From assembly GCA_006386115.1 (NCBI GenBank), contig VFIW01000034.1, forward strand, positions 186,001 to 250,000: DNA of 64,000 bases, given 5' to 3'. A program made the position numbers and the translations under genes. Within the stretch, counting starts at the first letter, position 1. Every line of letters starts with the position of its first letter. The notes under the pieces were generated by a model. That model was given only the letters and a program-made list of their open reading frames with translations. It searched no databases and was not told the DNA's origin. Source of the stretch: Globisporangium splendens (lineage: Eukaryota; Oomycota; Peronosporomycetes; Pythiales; Pythiaceae). Shown here piece by piece: positions 24,415 to 35,817 of this stretch.

Positions 24415-26240
24415 ATGAGCGACGAGAATGAAAAGGAAGCAGTAGCACCAACAGAGACTGTGAAGAAGTCCCAGAAGAGTGAGTGGTGGCAGTGCGCAAA
24501 TGAGGAATGTCAACTCGACTTATTCATCGACCTCTTTTTGATGTCGCTTTGCAGACCCATGGCTGTCTGTGTATCACAATTCGGTCGCTGGGATCAAAGC
24601 GTTTTCCAGGTACTCACTGCTCTCTGAGCCTCAAGTACTGAGTTGAAGACGACAGTTCGATGATATTATCAGCCAGCTAACGTTGTTGCAATTGAGTTAC
24701 AGTTGCATCAAACTCGTCGATGTGTATGGCGATGGCGACTCCAAGTTGATTGTTGCGGATGCTGACAAGCGGCTGAAAATGTACAAAGGTGACCTTCTTC
24801 ATACTCGAATTTCATTTTTTTGCGAATGAATACTCATTCACTATTACGCTCGTTGCTTTGTCTTCTGCTCGAGTGAAGGATCGTCACTGTACGGCGAACA
24901 AGCGATCCTCGCCGTCCCATCGGCGCTCAGTTACTTCTACTCTGGTATTCAGTCATCTAAGACCTTGCAAACAGTGGAGCATTCAATGTCCTACACTCTA
25001 TGATTCTGCATGTAGACACAAGCCGGCCGTGAATCTCTGCGTTGGCTGTCGCGTCGGGCTCGTTCATTTACATTTACCGCAACTTTCGCCCCCACTACAA
25101 GTTCACCGTCCCTGCGATTGACATCGACGTTGAAGAGCTGAAAGTCTGGGAAGGACTCGCGAAATGCTCGATTGAAATCCCCGCAGCGCTCAATCAGCTC
25201 ACGTCGATGAGGTATCTTTGATCGAACAAGAAGGTCTTGAAAGAGGCAAAAGACTGAGCCTTGTGTGTTCACGGACGGTGATCATTTAGGGGATTGGGCA
25301 TTCGCATCTCTGAGCGCTCGCGTGGACTTCTGGCCATTGATGACATTGAGGAGCAGGCAGAATACGTCACAAGATTTATGGACGAGCCACTCGTTGAGCG
25401 ATCGTGTGTCACCTGCATGACCTCAATCAACAAGAACATGGATGACAAGGATGCAGTCAGTTGGTACGCGCTCGCAACAACTTGTAACTCCAAAGATTCT
25501 GGAACTCACCACACAACTGTCGTATTTCTGTAGCCTTATTGTCGCGACGGAGTCAATGATGGTCTACATTCTGGATCCACAGGGGACGTCGATCATCCAG
25601 CAGATCAAAGTGCCTGGGATTCCTGTCGAAATTGTCGCGTGCGGGTTGTACGACGTTGAATGCCGTCTGGTTGTCACCACTCGGAACGGTCCAGTGTACA
25701 CGATCAAAAATGGCGAGCTGTTGAAGACGGTGATTGAGTTAGAGTCGCCACCATGCGGACTCCTTCAGCTGGAGAAGAGCATTGTCATCGCCTGCATGAA
25801 TCGCAAGTTGACGTCTGACCATCTGAAAGGAGAGAAGAACTGGAGTTTGACGATGACGGACGATATTGTGGCAATCGAATCGTTCAGTTTGCGGAGAACG
25901 AAGGATACTCGAGGAGTTTTGGTAGCCCTGCGCAACGGCGAAGTGATTCTGTACAACGAGAAAGTCAAGGTGTGCTCCCTTTCTACAGAATCCTTGGTGA
26001 CTGGCATGGTTTTCGGGCAATATGGGCGCGAGGAAGCTTCGTTGGTTCTTATTTCCAAGACCGGAGCGCTAACGCTCAAGATTCTCAAGCGAACGGCGAG
26101 CCTAGAGGTACAAAGTGGTTTCTCAAATGGATGCTGTGGAGCTGACCCTTGTGCTGACTAAATATGGTTTTGGTAAACGATGTGCAGGCTATCTCTGAAG
26201 CTGCGGATAACATGTGCATCTTTGTGTGTGGCAAAGACAG
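24415..26240 (+). pseudogene. BBS1: BBS1 (BBSome subunit), nonsense-interrupted and 3'-truncated
   Basis: Exons 24415-24478, 24555-24609, 24703-24788, 24879-24944, 25016-25211, 25290-25463 and 25534-26107, perhaps 26188-26240, join in one frame. The product matches Bardet-Biedl syndrome protein 1, a beta-propeller subunit of the ciliary cargo adaptor. Signature stretches are PWLSVYHNSVAGIKAFSSC, DVYGDGDSKLIVADADKRLK, ALAVASGSFIYIYRNFRP, SINKNMDDKDAVSC and GQYGREEASLVLISKTGALT. An in-frame TGA at 25030-25032 falls where the family has Arg (SRP-stop-ISALAVASG), consistent with CGA to TGA. After about residue 405 I cannot find the remaining ~190 residues of the family (human BBS1 is ~593 aa). 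The next 800 bp hold no matching sequence, only a hairpin repeat. Either the gene is decaying or both faults are sequence errors. Confidence 0.7.
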
Positions 26241-27042
26241 GTGAGCATCCTCTTCTCCTTTCTCTGGAAAACCAACAGACGAAGTCTGACGCGTTTGATA
26301 TCATCGTGACCATGGGGGCATCAGCTGCATTCCACTTGTATCTGCCGTGGTCAATATGCCACTCAGTGAGCCAGAGTTATAAAACCTCATCCTCTCGTTG
26401 CCTACAATGAACCACTGCGAGCCATCAGACAAGACAAAGCTGGCGGAATGGACAGCGAACCATCAGAAGTCCATTCCACCAGCTTTGTCTTTTACAGAGC
26501 GGCGCCACAAGGAGTAAAAATGAATGCAAGACTGTATTTGATCCTAGGAACTGTCAGAACTCAGCTGTGCGTTTCCAACGCAATCCGAACCTCCTCGTTG
26601 TGCGAGCTTTTGCGCTTTATAGCTTAGCGTATGCGAAGGAAGGTTCAGTTGCGAAGCGGTCGTTGCTGCCTCCCAGAATGTCGTCGTCTCGCATATTTTC
26701 AGTAGATCGGCTGGTGTCAACACCCACTTGACGTGAGTGCAAGTGCAGCCATCTGTGGATGCTCTTGAAGCAGCAATGTCAATTTTGCCATGCAAACTGC
26801 ATGATGCAATTATGCAAAGTTGTGGCTTCAATTATTCGAAAATAGCACACAACCTGCACAAATACTGCACCTGATTTAAATGAGGGTTTCCATCAGTCCA
26901 ATTTTAGCACCACTAGTACCAGTGTGCTCATATCCCTATTTAAAACCTCGCCATACCGGTACACAAACGATCAATAGATAAAACCGGTTTTGATGCCGGT
27001 ATCCACTGTTCAGCGAGTGTGCGTGTGAGACAGCATTTGAAT
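26241..27042. other. Intergenic region after BBS1
   Basis: 800 bp without a recognisable gene, lying where the BBS1 C-terminus would be expected. It includes the inverted repeat at 26431-26491 and, at its right end, the TAF6 promoter. Confidence 0.5.
26431..26491. repeat. 23-bp inverted repeat (hairpin)
   Basis: Arms 26431-26453 (AAGACAAAGCTGGCGGAATG...) and 26469-26491 are reverse complements with one mismatch, around a 15-nt loop. A stem of this length is unusual in these spacers. It could be a small foldback element, a MITE relic or an RNA hairpin. No target-site duplication is evident. Confidence 0.8.
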
Positions 27043-28823
27043 ATGAGCGTGTTGCGTCCCGAGTCGCTTCAGGTCGTGGCGCAGAGTCTCGGCATCGACG
27101 CGCTCAGCGACGCGTGCGTGCGCGAGCTGCTGCCGGAGGTGGAGTTGCGCGTGCGCGAGATCATCCAGGACGCGCTCAAGTTCCGCCGCCACTCCAAGCA
27201 GGCGGCGCTCGGCACCCATCACGTCAACCAGGCACTGCAGGCGCGCAACGTCGAGGTATGTGCGTCTCTTTTTTTCTCTATTAATCATGCGCTGTTATGA
27301 TGCTAATATTGATCATATGTATCACGCATACGTGTGCTACAAATGTAGAGTCTGTATGGGTTTGGCGCGCCGGGGGCCGTCAAGTACCGTCAGTGCGACG
27401 AGCAGAAGAGTCTCTACTTTGCCGACGACGAGGAGCTCGAGCTCTCGGAGATCCTGAATGCGCCGCTGCCGCAGATCCCGATGCACCCGGTGGTCAACAT
27501 CCACTGGCTCGCGGTGGACGGTGTGCAGCCGATGATCCCCGAGAACGAGTCGATCGAGGACGACTCGAGCCGCCGCACGTCCATCAAGGACGACGCGTTT
27601 GTGAACCAAGTCGACCGCAAACCGCTCGTCAAGCACGTGCTCACGGAGGAGATGCAGCTCTACTACACGAACATCACGGACGCCGTCAAGAGCGACGACT
27701 TTGAGTCCCAGCGCGCCGCGTTCACGAGTCTCGCCAACGACCCGGGCATCCATCAGCTGCTCCCGTACTTTTCGCGCTTTGTCTACGAAGAGGTACACAC
27801 ATTCATACACAAAAGTGTATACAGCGCTGCTCTAGTTGTATGATACTGACCAAGCCTTTATGGTATTGTGGCGTCTGCCTTCCTAGGTCAAGCACAGCAG
27901 TCAGGACCTCTCGCTGCTGTTCTCGTTGATGCGCGTCTGCCGCTGCCTTCTCGTCAATCAACATCTGCGTGTAGAATTATATGTGCGTCTCACCTGCACT
28001 GTTTGCTTGTGTATGTGGTACTCTTTGTGATGTTATCGTTCGTGGCTCATTCGTCTTTTTTTGCATGTGCGTCCGTTTCCTGTCGCTGTAGCTCCATCAA
28101 TTACTGCCAGCGATCCTGACGTGTGTCCTCGGCAAGCAGTTGTGTGAAAATCCCGCAGATGACCACTGGGCGTTGCGGAAGTACGCCGCGCATCTGGTCG
28201 CCCAGATCTGTGAACGGTACGGCGAGACCTACGAAAACATCCAGCCGCGCGTATCGAAAACGTACCACAAAGCCATCACCGATCCATCATGTCCGTTTAC
28301 GACCCAGTACGGCGCGCTCTACGGTAAGCATACATGCTGCGCAAGTTCATGCAATGCTCTTCCTTCATGCGTAACTAAACTGCGGGAACTGTGCTGCTGG
28401 TCGTGCAGGCATGATGTACCTGGGTCCATTGGTCATGGAGGGTTTGCTGTTCCCAAACCTAGCGCAGTATTACAGCCGTCTGGAACCTGCGTTGTCGTCC
28501 TCGAATCCAAACCTTGTCGAACGACTTGAGGCGCAAAATTGCTTGGGCATCCTTGTGGTACGTTTTTGCTCTTGCCTCGATCATAAAGCCAAGGACGAAT
28601 AGCTGACGCCATATCTTGCATGTTTTTGATATTCGTTCCCCAGCACGCATCTGGCACGTATTTCTCGATGACAAAGACCAAGGAGCGCAAGGCAGCGGCA
28701 TCGACGTTTTCGTCCCCGGCATTGACGGGCATCGTCGATTTATTATATGACGCGTTCGGAGAAAGTCTGGTCCCATACATTCGCCCCGAATATACTGGTG
28801 CCATGCTAGACCTGTGTCTGTGA
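27043..28823 (+). CDS. TAF6: Transcription initiation factor TFIID/SAGA subunit TAF6
   Basis: Exons 27043-27255, 27349-27792, 27887-27982, 28092-28323, 28409-28557 and 28644-28823 join to 437 aa. Residues 1 to ~70 are the TAF6 histone fold (VLRPESLQVVAQSLGI, LLPEVELRVREIIQDALKF, HHVNQAL), which pairs with TAF9. The family linker follows (LYGFGAPG, IHWLAVDGVQPMIPEN). The HEAT-repeat C-terminal domain runs from about residue 170 (LTEEMQLYYTNIT, LLPYFSRFVYEEV, LLVNQHLRVELYLHQLLPAI, HWALRKYAAHLVAQIC, ALYGMMYLGPL). TAF6 is a core subunit of TFIID and SAGA in the nucleus. The ATG at 27043 starts exactly at the conserved N-terminus. All introns are GT-AG and 85-110 nt. Confidence 0.93.
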
Positions 28824-29040
28824 GCCAGCAGGTGTAAAAGAATCCTCAGCAACAAAGGCGGTGTGTGAGTGAACGAACAACGGAGCAAGTTGCAATGCTA
28901 CATGCATATTTGACACACTGTTTGCTCGCTCTACTGTGGTTCGTTTTGCAACGAGATTGCTTTCAGTCTCCCAATCTGGATCCCAGCGTGTGCGAATTTG
29001 TTTGACGTTTCTACAGGTACAGTGAGAGGCTGGGTGAAGA

Positions 29041-30307
29041 CTACGAATAGAAGATCTTCCTCACCCGACACACCGTTGACGGTAGAGTGGGAATGACTGG
29101 CGAACTGGCAGTCGCTGCTGGCGCTTGGGTTGTCGGCGGAGGTGTTGCTGGCGCTTTTGTCGTCGGAGGGGGCGTTGGTGGCGCTGTGGTCACTGGAGCA
29201 CTTGTGGTGACGACAACGGTGGACACTGCTGGAGGTGAGTATGCCTGACCGAGTACAGTCGCAAGTATCGGATAATCTGCTGCCTTGCTCGCGCGGTCCC
29301 AAGTGTAAAAGCCAAAGTATGTCTCCAAGTCGACCTGCATCGTGGTATCGTCTGGTGCTCGGTCGAAAAAACTGAACCAAAAAGCTTCGCCGCCACCTTG
29401 AGATGGATTCCATTTGAGGTGCGCGTCGTAAAAGTTGCGCGAGTTGGCAAGATTCGGGATATTGTTCGACGCGTACGCTGGCGCAGCACCACCCGTGGGG
29501 TAGCCGACCTCCGTCAAGCGAACTTTGGCAGGGGGATACAAGTTCATCATCTTGTCCCAGACCCCATTCAAGATCGCGGTCGGATATTGGGGGTTGTAAT
29601 TGCTGTCAAAGAATGGGTAGATGTTGACGCCGATGATGTCGCAATTGTCTGCAAGCGCCGCGATCGCTGCTCGATCTCCAGTGTCAATCCACTCGGTCGC
29701 ATGTTGCACAGTGCCGATGGGGACGGTCCGCCCTGTTTCCGTGCGGACACGCCTGCGAATCTCGGAGATGCGATCCGAGATGTCTTTGGGTGAGTACGGT
29801 CCCGCAGGCCAGACGTTCTCATTGCCGACAAGGATCGCTGCGATCGTGTCGGGGTAGTTTTTGACTGCGGCGACGGCGTCATCGACTTGGTTTTTGTACC
29901 ACGCTTCGTCGGTCATGAATACTCCCAGGTATAACTTGACTCCGTTCGCAGCCGCGGCAGGGGTGACTGGGATGCCGTAGTAGCTCGCGTAGTACGTGCG
30001 CGCGATCGAGAAGAAGTTTTTGATGAGCGCAAAGTCCTTGTACATTGCGTCTCCGAGCATCCCGAGATTCCCTGGTTTACCGTTCATCGGGTACTCGGGG
30101 TTATGGAACGGCGAGTAGCACGTTCCCTGTGTGTGTCGATACCACTGCGGCTTCAAACATCCCGTTGGCTGCGTCCCTCATGTATTTGCGATAATCTTCG
30201 AGCTCCGGTGGTTTGTTGGAGACTGGATGCAGCGCCGTTGCTGTCCGGATTGACCAGAAACAACCGAGAAGCGCTGCATGAAGAAGCGATGCAAGTTGTC
30301 GTCTCAT
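29041..30307 (-). CDS. Secreted GH17 endo/exo-1,3-beta-glucanase with Thr/Pro tail, one frameshift
   Basis: The minus-strand ATG at 30307 gives a signal peptide (LLHAALLGCFWS...). After ~50 codons the sense moves to the neighbouring frame near 30150-30175, where coding continues (GTCYSPFHNPEYP onward) to the stop at 29041. The domain is glycoside hydrolase family 17: LGVFMTDEAWYKNQ, then VGNENVW carrying the acid/base Glu, IIGVNIYPFFD, RLTEVGYPTGG with the nucleophile Glu, and FWFSFFDRAP. GH17 enzymes hydrolyse beta-1,3-glucans, the main oomycete wall polymer, so a role in wall remodelling or nutrition is likely. The C-terminal tail is Thr/Pro/Ala-rich and ends STVCRV, resembling the start of the four-Cys module of the nearby proteases. 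The frameshift may be a sequence error, since the rest is intact. Confidence 0.8.
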
Positions 30308-30940
30308 GAAGAAGGTCGGTGTCGAGATATGAAGCGCGTACCTTAATAGTCAATATGTGGGCTTGCACCTGAAGGAAGGAAACGGAAAGTGGGAGCGAAA
30401 AAGCCTCATGCACGCGGCGTGGGACTCACAACGAGCGCGCTTCGAAAGGTAACAGCCATGCGAAAATGCATGCGCTTTAGTTTCTCTGATTGCGAGAGGT
30501 AACGGCTGGCTGGTGATGCAGAGAAAAGAACATTCTTGGACGAGAGGGCGAATCTTAATAGGACACGACCAGTGGGCTGCATGCCGAAGCAAAAGTGGAG
30601 CACAAATTCAGCATGAAGCCCTTGGGTTCAGAGCCGATGCCAGGAAAGGAATGCGGCGAGAAGGTTCTCCAAGTGGCCACGACATTAGGCAACTCCGTTT
30701 TTCGCTTTGTAATGGCTCTACAAACGGAATCACCGAGTTTGCTAATGAACGCACGAAAAGAAAACCTGGTTCTGTGGATTCAGTTTGCGAAGTAACTCGC
30801 CAGTCCACCATGCATGAAAAACAACAGCTTCCAATGAAAACCATCATGCTATTATGTAAGAAAATTGTTTTCTGCACGAAGTTTCTTTTGCTTAGTTTTA
30901 CTTCTTGGCGTCCTCTCCTGCAGACACACTTGTGTCAACT
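30308..30940. other. Intergenic region
   Basis: Spacer between the GH17 start and the 3' end of the kinase relic. Only short frames, no recognised domain. It should include the GH17 promoter at its left end. Confidence 0.45.
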
Positions 30941-32642
30941 TCATGAGCTGCTGCCTCTCGATAACTCTTGTGACTTGTCGACGACTGTCGAGATGGTGAT
31001 GCGCTTGGACGGATCTGAGGCGCACATCATCTTGATCAATGCTGACTGGAAATCTTCCATGTATTCAAGGTGCTTTGGAAGATCTCCATGTTTCACTCGA
31101 TAGCGCACAACAGGATCGATGACGATTCACCACTCACTGCTTCAAGGATGCACATCGCGAACGAATCGATATCAGATGTGAAGGTCACTCTGTCTCCACG
31201 CAGGAATTCAGATGATCTCCGCTGCAGCGCACCTATTTTCTTCGATTCCATCTTGACTTCAGCGATATTGGGGATACAACTGAGCCCCAAGTCGGTGATC
31301 TTGGATTCGCCACTGGCACCAACCAAAATGTTGTCGCACTTGAGATCGTTATGGACGATATTTTGCTCATGCAAATACTTCAAACCGAGCGCAATCCTGG
31401 TACAGCTTTTACCATTGCGTTCCGTTATTATTTTCACGTTTGAGGAATGCGTCCAGAGTCCCATTTCTTGCGTATTCACACACACACAAATTACCGCTTT
31501 CCAGCATGACATGCTCCAAAAAGCTTGATCGCATGCGGATGATTCAGCTGGTATCGTACACGCAATTCAAGGAAGAACATTTCGCGACGGCACTTGTCAC
31601 CATCTTCTGCGTATCCCATGAACTTGGTTACCACAGATGTCTCCAACCACGTTGCTTTGTAGACCTCACCGAAGGAACCGACACCGATCGAAATGTCTCG
31701 GTTGTACTTGAGTTGATGAATGGAGGTGGACCTGAGTCGAGTCTTGCGCATTCGTATCAAACTCCAACTCCTGTTCAACTTTTCTTCATCAGATCGAAAA
31801 ATTGTCGCTGCGCCATTCTCTTTTGCTTTTGACCCCACTTGATGTTGCAATACTCGAATCTCTTCTCTGAGCATTGCCACATCCAAGTCCCGAATTGCAA
31901 TTTGTTGAGTCCAATTGTAATCGGTTTCTTCACGTCCGGTAGAGGGAGCAAGTCGAGTACACTACCGATATCTCTGTGGAATACGTCGCCTCGAAGATGA
32001 ACAACTTGGCTTGTAGCATGCTGGAATGCTTTTTAACGCTTCGGCTCGAAACAAGTCGCAAGTAAACGCTGCTTTTCGAACAAACCACCTTTAGCTTGGC
32101 AAGTTGAAATATAAGCATGATGACCTGATGCATTGTGCTCCGGAGTCCTCCATTGGAATCAAGGGGATCTTCGGTCGCGTTGCTTCGAATCAAGGCGTCA
32201 ACAACGTTTTTATTTCCATAACGAGCGGCGTAACGCAGCGGGCTCGAGTCGCTGGAATCTGCGACGTCCACGTTGGCAGCGTTCTCAATCAAAACTTCGA
32301 CAACGCCTGCTTGTCCATTGTGAGCAGCATGATGCAGTGCTGTCGCTCCACAGGAAGAAGCTACGTCAGCGTTGGCGGCATAGTGAAGCAACAAAGTGAC
32401 GGCTTCTGCATATCCACGTTGATCCGCAAAATGCAAGGGTGCAGCTCCAACTCGATCGCACACGTTCACATCCGCGCCAATTTCCAAAAGGATCCGTACA
32501 ACGTCCACGTGTCCGTGCTCGGCTGCTGTCATCACAGCGTACAAGTGTCCGCCTTGAGCGTACCCACTGAGACGTTACTGCGACGGAGTACCGCCGACAC
32601 CTCCTCTGCGTCCCCACTTCGACAAGCCGCATGCACGCCCAT
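30941..32642 (-). pseudogene. Ankyrin-repeat TKL protein kinase, multiply frameshifted
   Basis: Starts at ATG 32642 (MGVHAACRSGDAEEV). Ankyrin repeats (HGHVDVVRILLEIGADVNV, GATALHHAAHNGQAGVVEVL) are followed by a coiled segment and a tyrosine-kinase-like domain: IGVGSFGEVYKATW (Gly loop), FFLELRVRYQLNHPH, then YLHEQNIVHNDLKCDNIL (catalytic loop), ITDLGLSCI in place of DFG (Gly to Leu change: DLG), and MMCASDPSKRIT at the end. The sense changes frame at least five times: near 32560, 31950-31970, 31510, 31410-31440 and 31100-31125. These gaps are too small for introns. The Val/Ala-Lys region is also irregular (SVVTKFMG). The gene is best read as a pseudogene of a common oomycete kinase family. 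The number of breaks makes a single base-calling error unlikely. Confidence 0.7.
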
Positions 32643-33711
32643 TTTCGCCTGCGAACGGAGAGTGCAAGTGCAGCCAACTCACATGAAGAAAATCAGAAAC
32701 CCAACGGGACAGTGTAACCAGAATGAGTGCAGTACTGATTTAGTAGTGAACACACTCAATCGCACAACAAATTCGTGCCAAGAATCACTCGGCAGTGTGT
32801 TTGGTGCAGTGAACCTCCTGCATACGATTTGCGTCATGCCAAGCAAGCGTCGACGAGAAGAACCCACCTCCATAGCCGACACCAATATCCTGTTGATGTG
32901 GGCATTCATTTGCCTAGATAGACCATGACAATCCTCACCGGTACTGTGGCAAGTTCGGTGACTGTTGCGTTGCCGTCAGGATACAGTCCGATCCAAATGG
33001 CCATTTGCGGACGAATTTCTTCCACAATAACAGAAATGGTGGCTTCATTGTACGGGTTGCCGAGCGCAGGTGATGATGCCACGAGAAGCAACCAGCTGAA
33101 GCTCTGCGTTTAGCTCTCTATGGCGAATAATTGATTGAGAGCATGACTCGTTAATAGGAAGACTAGACGAAAGTCGGGATGCATCGAGCGAAGTGGTCGG
33201 CACCACAATGACTCGTACATCGCTGAGTGAGTGCAAGCGATAGTAGTGCAGACCACATACTTCAAATGTACACGAGTGACTTCTTTGTGCTTTCAAGCAG
33301 CATGCAGGCAAGACAGCTCGACCATTGCTGCTATTACCGTCGCACAACATTCCGAGGTTCGTCTTCTATGTGCGCACGCGGCTGCCACCATGCCCTGCAT
33401 GAGCAGTGAACTGAGCTCCAAGTGTGGATTGCGCATCAAAGGTCGTTTATCCACACACACGCCATCGCACGAAAAAAAAAAAAGAAAGAAGAAAAATCGA
33501 AGAAAAGCAACGACCGTTCCCTCCGTTTGAAGTTGCGCCATGCGGTTTCAACGGCGGGTTTCGTCTTCCTTTCGGGTTTCCACTCCTCTCAGCAACAACA
33601 AACCCACCCATATAATGCAGAAAAATCATTGTTCATCTGAATGAAAGTATCCACGGGCAGGTCCTGTTCTTGTCATTGCATCAGACCCACCCGCACAGCG
33701 CTTCGAAAAAA
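32643..33711. other. Spacer with a possible small minus-strand gene
   Basis: About 1 kb between the kinase relic and the next gene. On the minus strand around 33090-32810 a hydrophobic start (LLLVASSPALG) runs into VIVEEIRPQMAIWIGLYPD. A GT-AG intron (about 32935-32888) would join it to DIGVGYGGGFFSS and a stop. No in-frame ATG is visible, so I do not call a gene. A poly-purine tract lies at about 33470-33515. Confidence 0.3.
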
Positions 33712-34316
33712 ATGAGCAGAGATGCATTGACCATCACTCTTTCTGCATCTCCCCCATCAAAACGCAGCCACCTGCTCACTTGGCGGCAGTGTGCGCGAAA
33801 GGTTCCTGCATCTGAGCGCATCCTCCGCCCAGTTCTGTTTTCTTCCGCCCTTCTGAGCACGAGAGGCCGCTCTTCTGCTTCGTGCTCAGCGCTCCTTCGG
33901 TCGTTCGCCAGTCGGTGGCGGCATTTCGAAACACGCGACGCACTGAGCACCAGCCTTTTCCTTTCATGCACACAAGCTCGAGTCAAAGACATGATCCCAG
34001 ACACGACCAAGGACATTCTGCGTCATGTGAATAATGAGGACGCCCTATTGTAAGTGCATCCACGTTGCGTTGGCGCTGGTACTGGATGTTGGCGCATTTG
34101 TCTGATATCTGCAGTATCTTTCCGTGCAGCACACCGGAACGCAATGCAGAGTTTTTGAAGCCAGTGATGCGCGCCACTCATGGCAAGCGGATCCGCACTG
34201 CCCCCGTGCTGCCGTTTCTGGACGATTTCTCGAGTGAAGACGCTCGAAGATCGTTCGAGCTGCACGATATCGAGTTCTCAAAGACCAAGAAGCGCAAACT
34301 CTCAGCGAGCTTCTAA
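33712..34316 (+). CDS. Hypothetical protein, two exons
   Basis: Exons 33712-34049 and 34115-34316 with a 65-nt GT-AG intron give 179 aa. An alternative start at the internal Met (MIPDTTKDILRHVNNEDALL, codon near 33991) would give an ~88-aa protein. The N-terminal part is Ser/Arg-rich without a clear fold and may be untranslated. The second part (FPCSTPERNAEFLKPVMRA, FLDDFSSEDARRSFELHDIE, ending KTKKRKLSASF) is acidic and then basic, with a possible nuclear localisation signal KTKKRK. I do not recognise the family. The splice and the compositional switch support a real gene. Confidence 0.45.
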
Positions 34317-34820
34317 TTGTGTTCCCGTTCGCATCGCTCAACAAGGATGCGCTGATATTATACATCCTGCACAAGTATTTATCTCAGTCGTCATGCGAGA
34401 TCACCTCCAGTCGCAACGCCACCGGCTGCCTGCTATGCTGAAGCAAAATGCTTCAATCCATTGGCGCTGCACATGGGAACGTCACACGTTTACAAGAGAC
34501 GACATGCGACTGGCGACCTCGCCGCTAATGCCTTTTTCCCCAACTGTAAAAGTATCATGTCGGTTTGACCAAAATGAATCAATATAAACCCAAGCAGGGA
34601 TACAAAGTCCTGCATCCTTTTTGCTCAAAGCTTGACGAGCAAACCAATGCATGCGTACAATCGAAATCGCCAACTTGATTCGAGGAAGATGACATTTTTA
34701 CATAATAATACGAAATGTAGACTCAATTGGGCTCTACCTGCTGTCTAAACTCATGGACACGTTTGCTTCTCTCTCTATCATCTACACCAAGATGCACGCG
34801 CGCGCATACGAGCAAACAGC
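34317..34820. other. Intergenic region between convergent genes
   Basis: 504 bp between the 3' ends of two convergent genes. Nothing recognised. Confidence 0.5.
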
Positions 34821-35144
34821 TTAGTTTTCCATGTCTTCCGCGGCCTCTTCGTCATCCTCAGCGTCCTCGTTGTCCTTGGCGTCAGCCTCCATCTTGTCGA
34901 TGTCTTCCTGCGTGATGAGTCCGCTCTTCAGGAGCTTGGCCTTTTCAGCGTCGATCACGATTCGCCGGCGCTTGGAGTCCTTCTGCAGCTTCTTCTTGGA
35001 CGGACGCGGCTTGCGCAGAACCGTGCGCGGACCCTTGGCGAGCGTCGCGACCTTGCGCTGGTTGCGCACCTCGGCGCGCTTCTTCTTGTGGAGCTTGACC
35101 TTCTTCTTGTTGTTCGTCTGCACCGACTGTCCGTTGTAGCCCAT
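34821..35144 (-). CDS. Small Lys/Arg-rich protein, possibly nucleolar
   Basis: Single-exon 107-aa frame starting MGYNGQSVQTNNKKKVKLH. The first two thirds are strongly basic (KKKVKLHKKKR, RKPRPSKKKLQKDSKRRR). Then comes a short helical motif (DAEKAKLLKSGLITQEDID) and an acidic tail (AEDDEEAAEDMEN). This composition is typical of small ribosome-biogenesis or nucleolar proteins, and the gene sits among ribosome-related genes (MRPS33, MRT4, eIF3h). I cannot name the family. The strong codon bias (G/C at third positions) and clean frame argue that it is expressed. Confidence 0.65.
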   Translation of the reverse strand: MGYNGQSVQTNNKKKVKLHKKKRAEVRNQRKVATLAKGPRTVLRKPRPSKKKLQKDSKRRRIVIDAEKAKLLKSGLITQEDIDKMEADAKDNEDAEDDEEAAEDMEN

Positions 35145-35817
35145 CGTGTCTGTGTATATGTGCGGCGCTTGCGCTGTGCTTCTACCTGTCTGCCTGTCAA
35201 TGTGGTTGTTGCGAACGACGGTCTCAATGCTGAACAGAGCTTTTCAAAAAGGCAAACCATTGGTGGCCAATCGGATGGTACAAGGAGTGGTACATGCGTA
35301 CTTATCAACATTCGAACAAGAAGAGCGAACTTAGTGACTCAGAGGACAAAGTGTCAAAATGGGAATGGCGCTATTTTTTGTCGACAAATAACGGCAGCGC
35401 GAAAATGGCAACGAGCACAATGATCAAACGACCACTTTACTCTCTTTCTCAATGAACATGCAATTGAGCTAAACCCACAAGCACAATCTTTACTTCAGCA
35501 TCACGTTAGCGAACGGAAACCACATCGAACAAAGGCAAACAAAGCGCGATTTCAGCGCTGAAAGCGAGCGCGTTCTGGTCAAAGACAAATGGGATCTGAT
35601 TATTACTCCATATCATGCAGCAGAACGCGTCCTGTGACACACACAACCACGACAGCAAACACGATCGCACTGCTCACGCGTCAAGGTTTCTCGTTCTTCC
35701 GCACACACCATCTCCTTATTCACCTTCACCAGCGCTCTTGTCACCCTGTCTCGTCTAATGGCACGTCTTGTATACTTTTCTCTCTGGTTCTGTGTGCATC
35801 TCCGCCTGCGCACGCGC
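35145..35817. other. Intergenic region
   Basis: 673 bp upstream of the 34821-35144 gene and downstream of MRPS33, both on the minus strand. No gene recognised. Confidence 0.5.

Noticed and set aside
25030..25032. TGA in BBS1 as selenocysteine or as a sense codon
   Set aside because: Other genes here use TGA as a normal stop (F-box, TAF6, LRR kinase), there is no reason for Sec at this site, and the family has Arg.
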